Source: UBA4312 sp002394635
Lineage (GTDB): Bacteria; Bacillota_I; Bacilli_A; Erysipelotrichales; Erysipelotrichaceae
DNA: 11,877 nucleotides
Direction of reading: 5' to 3'
Assembly: GCA_946539765.1 (NCBI GenBank)
Contig: CAMNHO010000033.1
Location: forward strand, 1-11,877
Shown: positions 6,804 to 11,877 of the stretch, piece by piece
Position numbering within the stretch: position 1 is the stretch's first letter
Layout: every line of letters starts with the position of its first letter
Notes under the pieces: model-generated
What the model saw: only the letters and a program-made list of their open reading frames with translations
The model's database searches: none
Told to the model about the DNA's origin: nothing
Made by a program: the position numbers and the translations under genes

Positions 6804-7460
6804 CTATATTTCGTTCTTTTCTATTTTTTCCATCACTTCAAAGAAGTCTTTACATACCTCATCGTATGGCTGGTCCTTCGGTTCAAACAGATCCGGTATC
6901 AAGATGGTATAACAACCCGCAGCATGTCCTGCCTGGATACCTAGCGGACTATCTTCAAAGACGTAACACTCTTCCGGTTTTAATGCCAACTGGTGGCAAG
7001 CTTTTAGAAAGATATCCGGTTCCGGTTTACTTTTGTCAATGTCAAAACCCGCAACTACGACATCAAAATAGTTCAGGATCTTTCCTCTTTCCAGATTATC
7101 ATAAATCTGTTCCCGGGTAGCGCTGCTGGCAACCGCCGTTTTATATCCACGCGTTTTCATATATTGTAGAACTTCCACAACCCCTGGTTTTAATTCCAGG
7201 TTTTCCTCCATCATGCGCTTTACATGTTTAAAACAGCTTTCCCGCATTTTGTAGGGATCCACAGCGGGAAACGTCTGCTGGATCAGCTCAATGATCGCAT
7301 GTTTACTGCGTCCCTTCATCTTCAGACAAAACGCATCCGATACATCTAGACCAAAATCCTTTCCTGCCAGTTTCCAGGCTTCGTTATAAAATACTTCCGT
7401 ATTGAACAAAATCCCGTCTTTATCAAAGATAGCTCCCTTTATTCTTGTGTTTTCAACCAT
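6804..7460 (-). CDS. HAD-superfamily sugar-phosphate phosphatase/mutase-like protein (second of pair)
   Basis: A 218-residue HAD subfamily I protein with a helical cap between motifs I and II, like beta-phosphoglucomutase and YqaB/CbbY-type phosphatases. Motif I is FDKDGILF (D13 nucleophile, D15 acid/base), motif II is VASS (S112), motif III is SKPEPD (K145) and motif IV is FEDSPLG (E169, D170). It probably removes phosphate from, or isomerises, a phosphosugar in the cytoplasm. The ATG at 7460 lies inside the end of the preceding HAD gene, a 22-base overlap in a different frame, with GAGGTGAT upstream. It aligns with its neighbour without gaps over most of its length, so it arose by tandem duplication. 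The motif I residue after the nucleophile is Lys in both copies. Confidence 0.87.
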   Translation of the reverse strand: MVENTRIKGAIFDKDGILFNTEVFYNEAWKLAGKDFGLDVSDAFCLKMKGRSKHAIIELIQQTFPAVDPYKMRESCFKHVKRMMEENLELKPGVVEVLQYMKTRGYKTAVASSATREQIYDNLERGKILNYFDVVVAGFDIDKSKPEPDIFLKACHQLALKPEECYVFEDSPLGIQAGHAAGCYTILIPDLFEPKDQPYDEVCKDFFEVMEKIEKNEI

Positions 7461-8080
7461 TCTATCACCTCAAAAAAATCTTTGAATACCTCGCATTTTC
7501 CTTCCAGACAAGGATCGATGGTATCGGTTTCGGGTATTAATACTGCTTTACATCCGGCAGCACAGGCTCCTAAGATACCATTGGTGCTATCCTCGAAGAC
7601 AATACAGTCTTCCGGGGAAAGCTTCAACTGTCGACAGGCTTCATAGAAGACATCGGGATGTGGTTTGCTGTGGGATACTTCTACCGCCGAGGCAATCCCG
7701 CTGAAGTACGCTGTTAATCCTGCCTTTTCCAAATTCTCCCGAATTAATGAAGTGGATCCTCCACTGGCTATGGCACAAGGAATTCCTCTCGTTTTAAGAT
7801 ACTCCAGTATTTCTATAACGCCTGGTTTCAGTTCCAGCGTCTCTCGCATCTTCTCTACCGCATAATCTGTATATCCCTTCCAATAGGCATACGCATCGAT
7901 CTCCGGTTTCATGGCATGGATCCTGTCTATCTGATCCTGGCCGCTTCGTCCCCAGATGGCATCGATGAACGCCTGGGTCACTTCAAAGCCCATGCGTTCG
8001 GCCATGACGTACCAGCCTTCGTTATAATACTTTTCACTGTCAAACAGTGTTCCGTCTTTATCAAAAATAGCACCTTTCAT
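7439..8080 (-). CDS. HAD-superfamily sugar-phosphate phosphatase/mutase-like protein (first of pair)
   Basis: A 213-residue HAD protein of the same type as the gene that follows. Motif I is FDKDGTLFDSE (D7, D9), motif II is IASGG (S106), motif III is SKPHPD (K139) and motif IV is FEDSTNG (E163, D164). The cap domain occupies about residues 15-82. It differs from the second copy mainly in the cap and around motif II, where substrate choice is set in this family, so the two probably act on different phosphosugars. It is the first gene of a two-gene unit with its own near-consensus promoter. The ATG at 8080 is preceded by GAGGAA. Whether it is a phosphatase or a phosphomutase cannot be decided here. 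Confidence 0.87.
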   Translation of the reverse strand: MKGAIFDKDGTLFDSEKYYNEGWYVMAERMGFEVTQAFIDAIWGRSGQDQIDRIHAMKPEIDAYAYWKGYTDYAVEKMRETLELKPGVIEILEYLKTRGIPCAIASGGSTSLIRENLEKAGLTAYFSGIASAVEVSHSKPHPDVFYEACRQLKLSPEDCIVFEDSTNGILGACAAGCKAVLIPETDTIDPCLEGKCEVFKDFFEVIEWLKTQE

Positions 8081-8101
8081 ACTCTGTTCCTCACTGTTTC
8101 G

Positions 8102-8130
8102 TATATATCAGAAAAAATCATGCATTTCAA
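8102..8130 (-). promoter_or_regulatory. Promoter of the HAD gene pair
   Basis: Minus strand TTGAAA (8130-8125), a 17-bp spacer, then TATATA (8107-8102) preceded by TG and one base, an extended -10. It is 21 bases upstream of the ATG at 8080. This is the best promoter by consensus in the window. Confidence 0.7.
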
Positions 8131-8137
8131 TAGGCAT

Positions 8138-8161
8138 AAAAAAATCCGGTTTCCCGGATTT
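8138..8161 (-). terminator. Intrinsic terminator of nagB
   Basis: On the minus strand, an 8-bp perfect stem AAATCCGG/CCGGATTT with a GAAA tetraloop (8161-8142) runs into a T tract (to 8138). It begins one base after the nagB stop codon. It works in this direction only, since no T run follows on the plus strand. Confidence 0.85.
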
Positions 8162-8162
8162 C

Positions 8163-8885
8163 TTATTTCGTTAATTTTGATCCTGCTTCCGCATCCACGA
8201 TGACTACACAATCCGGATGGTTCTGTAAAGCAGACGCAGGTACATCGGTTGTAACCGGGCCTTCTACCATTGCTTTCACGGCATCAGCTTTCTGAAGACC
8301 ATTGGCTACCAATAATGCTTTCTTGGATTTCATGATCGTTCCGATTCCCATAGACATGGCCTGTTTCGGTACCTGGTTGATATCGTTATCAAAGAAACGT
8401 TTGTTGGCTTCCAGTGTGCTTTGTGTCAAATCCACGATATGTGTCAGTTCATCAAAGGATGTACCCGGTTCATTGAATCCGATATGACCATTCTGTCCGA
8501 TTCCCAGTACCTGTACATCAATGGATACCTTGCTCAAGGCTTCTTCATAGGCGTCACAGTCTGCCTGTGTGCTTCCATATGGAACATGCGTGTTTGCCGG
8601 ATCGATATCGATACCATTAAACAGCTTTTCATTCATGAATGTATAATAAGAATTCTTGTCGTTGCGGTCGATGCCTACATATTCGTCCAGGTTATAGGAA
8701 GATACTTCTTTATAACTGGTTCCGTTTTCTTTATGATCCTTGATCATCTCTTCATACAATCCCTCCGGACTGCTTCCTGTAGCCAGACCTAATACAGCAT
8801 TGGGTTTATTATCCAATACTTCCTTGACTACTTTAAATGCTTCTTTTGAAAGCTCTGCATAGTCTTTACAAACGATGACTTTCAT
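8163..8885 (-). CDS. nagB: Glucosamine-6-phosphate deaminase
   Basis: Converts glucosamine 6-phosphate to fructose 6-phosphate and ammonia in the cytoplasm, the step that brings amino sugars into glycolysis. The 240-residue length matches the short Gram-positive form rather than the longer allosteric enterobacterial enzyme. Recognisable motifs are GLATGSSPEGLY (33-44, phosphate binding), YNLDEYVG (64-71, with the catalytic Asp67) and GIGQNGHIGFNEP (128-140, with His134). MSMGIGTIM (178-186) and EGPVTTDVPAS (208-218) follow. Start at the ATG at 8885 with AAAGGAGG upstream. It has its own promoter and terminator, so it is probably a single-gene unit. No N-acetylglucosamine-6-phosphate deacetylase gene is next to it here. 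Confidence 0.95.
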   Translation of the reverse strand: MKVIVCKDYAELSKEAFKVVKEVLDNKPNAVLGLATGSSPEGLYEEMIKDHKENGTSYKEVSSYNLDEYVGIDRNDKNSYYTFMNEKLFNGIDIDPANTHVPYGSTQADCDAYEEALSKVSIDVQVLGIGQNGHIGFNEPGTSFDELTHIVDLTQSTLEANKRFFDNDINQVPKQAMSMGIGTIMKSKKALLVANGLQKADAVKAMVEGPVTTDVPASALQNHPDCVVIVDAEAGSKLTK

Positions 8886-8924
8886 ACTGTATACTACCTC
8901 CTTTGGAATTCCTCCAACACGTTA

Positions 8925-8953
8925 ATCATAACACCTGCTATGGGGTTTTTCTA
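8925..8953 (-). promoter_or_regulatory. nagB promoter
   Basis: Minus strand TAGAAA (8953-8948), a 17-bp spacer, then TATGAT (8930-8925) preceded by TG and one base, an extended -10. It lies 39 bases before the nagB ATG. No recognisable catabolite-response element or NagR-type palindrome was found around it. Confidence 0.5.
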
Positions 8954-8956
8954 TGG

Positions 8957-8973
8957 AAAAATACTGTATTTTA
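8957..8973 (-). terminator. Weak AT-rich hairpin at the end of the SIS gene
   Basis: The minus strand carries AAAATA-CAG-TATTTT followed by one further T, overlapping the SIS stop codon. The stem is entirely A/T and the tract short, so it may be a weak terminator or chance. If it fails, nagB could be read from the upstream operon as well as from its own promoter. Confidence 0.3.
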
Positions 8974-10032
8974 TACCCTGGTCTTTACAGCATCCGTATA
9001 GTCATTATTTGCATTCCTGTTTGGATTTAATCCGTTGATTTCAGGTACAAATACAGAGATGACCTGGATGATCGCAACTATGGAGAGCAAGGAACTCTGG
9101 TATGTATATTTCGGAACAGACAGAATGTTTTCACCAATTTCATCCTGGTTTGTAACCATGATCGTATGAGCTTTTAAATTCACCAGATAATCAAAGGTTC
9201 TGTCCACAAGCTCTTTTTCCGTTCCATCATTGAGTAAGATGACATAAGAATCCTTTGTGATAGAACGATGCATACCATGTGAGAATTCCACGGTATCATT
9301 GAACATAGTTGGAATACACATGGTTTCCATCAGTTTTAGCTGACCTTCCATGGAAGTCCCGAAATTCAGACCATCGCCAAGAACGTAAATATGTGTCATT
9401 CCTTTTCCATACTGGTTTTTATGGCACCAGTCTGTGATATTTGAAATCACAGTATCCAGATTCATTACTTCCTGTTCCAGGTCTTTCTTATATACACCAA
9501 ACTGCTCCTCGCTGATGGTTCCTTTAGCTTGTGCTAGATACAGATCCAACAGCAACAATGCCAGCAATGTACAGCTGTATCCCTTTGTCTTGGCATTGGA
9601 ATCTTCTATGCCGCAATGAAAATCAATGATATCGTCACTTAGTGTATCCGTTGGCGAGCCCTTTTCATTGGTTAATCCCAATACCTTACAGCCCTTGGCT
9701 TTGGCCATTTTTAAAGACTCTACCACCCCGCGGCTCGTTCCTGTCTGGGATATACCGATCACCAGTGTCGTATCTTTCTCTTTCCAGTCAAAAGAATGGG
9801 TCGTATGCATGAAAGCCGATGGAGTGACCACATATACCGGGATCCGACAATCTCTTTCTAAAGCCGGACGTACGGAAGTTGCTGCATTGTAGGAACTTCC
9901 ATGGCCAATGATATAGATGCACTCGATATCTCTATATGCCTGCGCAATTGTCTGGATCGACGGATCCTTCAACATATTCCATAAAACTTCTTTTTCTTCC
10001 CGTATATACTCCCACATTACACTTTCAAACAT
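8971..10032 (-). CDS. Double-SIS-domain sugar-phosphate isomerase/deglycase-like protein
   Basis: A 353-residue protein with two SIS domains, as in the isomerase half of GlmS and in FrlB/AgaS/GlmD-type enzymes that act on amino-sugar or Amadori-product phosphates. The first domain (about 30-165) has GHGSSYNA (43-50), SQTGTS (95-100) and KTKGYSCT. The second (about 205-330) has GDGLNFGTSMEGQLKLMET (219-237) and EFSHGMHRS (249-257), with the Glu/His pair placed like catalytic residues of this family. There is no N-terminal glutaminase domain, so it is not full GlmS. The ATG at 10032 is chosen because AAGGAGA precedes it. A start at 10083 would overlap the transporter gene and lacks this support. 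It follows the EamA gene by one base and sits upstream of nagB, which fits a catabolic deaminase or deglycase. Exact substrate unknown. Confidence 0.82.
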   Translation of the reverse strand: MFESVMWEYIREEKEVLWNMLKDPSIQTIAQAYRDIECIYIIGHGSSYNAATSVRPALERDCRIPVYVVTPSAFMHTTHSFDWKEKDTTLVIGISQTGTSRGVVESLKMAKAKGCKVLGLTNEKGSPTDTLSDDIIDFHCGIEDSNAKTKGYSCTLLALLLLDLYLAQAKGTISEEQFGVYKKDLEQEVMNLDTVISNITDWCHKNQYGKGMTHIYVLGDGLNFGTSMEGQLKLMETMCIPTMFNDTVEFSHGMHRSITKDSYVILLNDGTEKELVDRTFDYLVNLKAHTIMVTNQDEIGENILSVPKYTYQSSLLSIVAIIQVISVFVPEINGLNPNRNANNDYTDAVKTRV

Positions 10033-10033
10033 T

Positions 10034-10873
10034 TTATGTCTCCTTAACTTCTCTGATGCTATTATACACCAAAGCACTGCCAATCAGTACAGCACCGATG
10101 CAGGCAGCCGGGCTTAATCGTTCATGCAGGAAAAGAAAAGCCCAGATGGGGGCTAAGACCGCTTCGCTCATACAGATGATATTCGCGGTAAATCCGGATA
10201 TGCCTTCGATTCCCTTGGCAAAAAAGATACCGCTGATCCCGTTGGTCACAATACCGGCAGCCAGTAGATACAGTCCGTCAGATACGGACACCTGTATAGA
10301 AGGATGCACCACAAGATAGAACAAGGTCGTCAGTGCGCATAAAAAATATTGTATATATAAGGAACTGTTGGCATCGGCCTGTTCTTTGGTATTCAGATAG
10401 AACTGAGCCCCTAAAAAAGCACCGGAAGCAATGGCCAGAATATTCCCTAACAGACCATCCCAAGAAAGCTGGTCAAAGAAGAAGGTAACCATTCCGGTCA
10501 GGGCAAGAACGATTACCAACAGCTGATAGGGCTTCGGCAGCCTCCTTTTATCCAGACTTTGATAAATCAATACAAAGATCATCGAGGTATACTGCAGGAC
10601 AATGGTATTTCCGACCGTTGTCAAAAGATTGGCAAATACGAAACAGATCTGCATCAAGAATTGAAAAAAACCGGTCATCAGCACAAATTTTGTCCATTGA
10701 AAACGATGCCTTTGAAACAACAGACAAAAAACAAGGGCAAAAAACGCCTCCGCACCGACAATCAGAAAACCCGATTGTTCCACACTTTTAATAAACAATC
10801 CTCCGGTTGACCAGCATAGGGCAGTGATAGCTACATAGAAGTGATATTTCGTCAATCCCTTTTGTCTTTCCAT
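10034..10873 (-). CDS. EamA/DMT-family membrane transporter
   Basis: A 279-residue membrane protein with about ten hydrophobic segments forming two EamA repeats (about 10-135 and 142-272), the standard size and layout of drug/metabolite transporters. Typical features are the N-terminal CWSTGGLFIKS (20-30), the end of the first repeat at about residue 130, and the C-terminal SEAVLAPIWAFLFLHERLS (236-254), which is characteristic of the family. Substrates in this family vary widely. Its 1-base spacing to the SIS gene suggests one transcript and a shared pathway, perhaps moving the amino sugar or amine that the SIS enzyme handles. No good Shine-Dalgarno is seen before the ATG at 10873, so the start is less certain than others here. 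Confidence 0.85.
   Translation of the reverse strand: MERQKGLTKYHFYVAITALCWSTGGLFIKSVEQSGFLIVGAEAFFALVFCLLFQRHRFQWTKFVLMTGFFQFLMQICFVFANLLTTVGNTIVLQYTSMIFVLIYQSLDKRRLPKPYQLLVIVLALTGMVTFFFDQLSWDGLLGNILAIASGAFLGAQFYLNTKEQADANSSLYIQYFLCALTTLFYLVVHPSIQVSVSDGLYLLAAGIVTNGISGIFFAKGIEGISGFTANIICMSEAVLAPIWAFLFLHERLSPAACIGAVLIGSALVYNSIREVKET
10039..10045 (-). promoter_or_regulatory. Shine-Dalgarno deciding the SIS protein start
   Basis: AAGGAGA on the minus strand, six bases before the ATG at 10032. It lies within the last codons of the EamA gene, supporting both the shorter SIS start and translational coupling of the two genes. Confidence 0.7.
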
Positions 10874-10880
10874 GTTTTAC

Positions 10881-10908
10881 ATTCTATCAAGGATCCGAAA
10901 AGGAACAA
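10881..10908 (-). promoter_or_regulatory. Weak candidate promoter for the EamA-SIS operon
   Basis: Minus strand TTGTTC (10908-10903), 16 bp, then TAGAAT (10886-10881). The -10 ends only 7 bases before the ATG at 10873, so transcription from it would give a nearly leaderless mRNA, consistent with the missing Shine-Dalgarno. The -35 overlaps the preceding terminator tail. Support is weak. Confidence 0.25.
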
Positions 10909-10934
10909 AGAAAAAGAATCAGAAAATCTGATTC
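10907..10934 (-). terminator. Intrinsic terminator of the ABC permease gene
   Basis: Minus-strand perfect 8-bp stem GAATCAGA/TCTGATTC (10934-10927 and 10923-10916) with a 3-base loop, followed by TTTTTCTTT (10915-10907). It is 30 bases past the permease stop. Confidence 0.75.
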
Positions 10935-10964
10935 CAGTATGAATAATTATTTTTTCTCAAATGG

Positions 10965-11877
10965 TTATCTCCTGTCCTTACGGTATATTCTGGTTCGCAA
11001 CAGATAAAAAGAAAGCCATATAGATAAACCCAGACACCAAATCATCAGGTTATACATTCCATGCGTCAGAATCAGATACCCATTATAAAACTGTTTAGAC
11101 ATCCACCCGTTGACGATTGCAGAAAAATGCATATAGGTCGTAGGAAACAGATGGGCAAATGGTTGTAAATACGGAATCAGATAAGGCGCATAGCCAAATC
11201 CTGTAATTAGTACAACAGATGTGATCAATAAACTGGTTTCCTCTTTGACAAAGGCAGAGAGTACGCTCACAAATAAAGAAAGAAACAAAATAAAACCGGC
11301 AAGCAGAAGTAAGTAGGATCCAATACAAAGATCTGCCGGCTTTGTGATCCATGTTTCTTGGCTCCATACCAAAATAGGATGTGTCCTACCCGTTTGTCCG
11401 GTCAGCAGTGTACATACGATCCACTGCAATCCCAATACGCCCCCTGCCATTCCCATGGAACAGATAAAACCAGCTATGATCTTTGAAATCACGATACAAG
11501 GACTGCTTAAGGGGAACAGTCGGGTACAATCCAGCGCCTGGTTCCGATCCATCAAAGCTATATGAGCCAGAAGAATCAGACTGCCAATGGTCAAAAGCGC
11601 AGGAAAGATCGTCTGGCCTGTATAGAACAAAAAGGTAAACCCGTATACAGGATATTCCAAATTTTCGTAAGCCAGATGCTGGTCAGACAGTGCCTCATAA
11701 TAGATCCTTTGTTTATCCAGGTCTTCCACCATATCTTCGGATTGTTGCCAAACCATCGCTTTATGTTTGTCAAGAATCGTTAAATACGTACTGGTAAAAG
11801 AATCCCAATCCTTTGTTTCATAGGCATCCAGTGCCTCTTTATATTCCGGTACCAGTACTTGTGTCTGCTCATTCAAT
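10965..11877 (-). CDS. ABC-2-type membrane permease, 5'-truncated by window edge
   Basis: The last 303 or so residues of a membrane protein whose beginning lies beyond the window. The frame is open to the edge; a TTG at 11876 is probably just an internal Leu codon. An initial hydrophilic segment (about 1-78 of the visible part, rich in D, E, K, Q and Y) is followed by about six membrane segments, near 79-109, 126-158, 183-209, 214-236, 244-256 (partial) and 272-293. The protein ends in a basic tail, RTRIYRKDRR. A large extracytoplasmic region after a missing first helix, followed by a cluster of helices, is typical of ABC-2 permeases of antimicrobial-peptide or unknown exporters. The ATPase gene would be expected outside the window. 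The family assignment rests on topology only. Confidence 0.6.
   Translation of the reverse strand, partial: LNEQTQVLVPEYKEALDAYETKDWDSFTSTYLTILDKHKAMVWQQSEDMVEDLDKQRIYYEALSDQHLAYENLEYPVYGFTFLFYTGQTIFPALLTIGSLILLAHIALMDRNQALDCTRLFPLSSPCIVISKIIAGFICSMGMAGGVLGLQWIVCTLLTGQTGRTHPILVWSQETWITKPADLCIGSYLLLLAGFILFLSLFVSVLSAFVKEETSLLITSVVLITGFGYAPYLIPYLQPFAHLFPTTYMHFSAIVNGWMSKQFYNGYLILTHGMYNLMIWCLGLSIWLSFYLLRTRIYRKDRR

Noticed and set aside
10033..10083. Upstream extension of the SIS protein by 17 residues
   Set aside because: It would overlap the EamA coding region by about 50 bases without a Shine-Dalgarno, whereas the ATG at 10032 has AAGGAGA at good spacing and begins the family-like sequence.
11874..11876. 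TTG at the window edge as start of the ABC permease
   Set aside because: No upstream sequence is available, and the visible part lacks the first membrane helix expected before a large external domain. It is more likely an internal Leu codon of a truncated gene.
1..11877. CRISPR arrays, tRNA/rRNA genes, insertion sequences, phage genes or a defence system
   Set aside because: No repeated spacer-repeat units, no tRNA-like cloverleaf that I could recognise, and no transposase, integrase or defence-type domains in any supported gene. The content is carbohydrate metabolism and membrane transport.

Overview
All coding sequence in this 11.9 kb window lies on the minus strand, so transcription runs from high to low coordinates. 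The DNA is moderately AT-rich, the Shine-Dalgarno sites are strong (AGGAGG-type), the promoters are sigma-A-like, and the intrinsic terminators are compact. With a galactitol-type PTS and a PRD-type regulator, this suggests a Gram-positive, low-GC fermenter. A gut Erysipelotrichia or Clostridia member is a plausible but unproven guess. No phage, transposon, CRISPR, tRNA or rRNA was seen.

Layout in transcription order. (1) 11877-10965: the 3' part of an ABC-2-like membrane permease, ending at a good terminator (10907-10934). (2) 10873-8971: an EamA/DMT-family transporter, then a double-SIS sugar-phosphate isomerase/deglycase-like protein whose start codon is 1 nt from the transporter stop. (3) 8885-8163: nagB, glucosamine-6-phosphate deaminase, with its own extended -10 promoter and terminator. 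(4) 8080-6804: two overlapping, clearly duplicated HAD hydrolases with a near-consensus promoter, followed by two successive terminator hairpins. (5) 6617-2827: a five-gene sugar or polyol operon with PTS IIA, IIB and IIC of the galactitol type, a class II aldolase/epimerase and a zinc MDR dehydrogenase. (6) 2714-169: a 671-residue BglG/MtlR-type PRD regulator, then a small YcxB-like membrane protein. (7) 101-1: the first 33 codons of an unrecognised protein behind a promoter carrying an 11-bp-period direct repeat.

How the genes probably fit together. The PTS would import and phosphorylate a polyol or sugar. The dehydrogenase would oxidise the sugar phosphate to a ketose (or keto-sugar) phosphate. 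The aldolase-family enzyme would then cleave or epimerise it into central metabolism. The adjacent PRD protein is the obvious PTS-controlled activator. The exact substrate cannot be read from the sequence. The SIS protein and NagB both point to amino-sugar or glycated-amine phosphates. The two HAD proteins look like sugar-phosphate phosphatases or mutases.

This is largely an ordinary carbohydrate-utilisation region. The points most worth checking are the unassigned substrate of the PTS operon, the altered phosphorylation sites of its regulator, the HAD pair, and several putative operators. I found nothing that clearly represents a new type of system.
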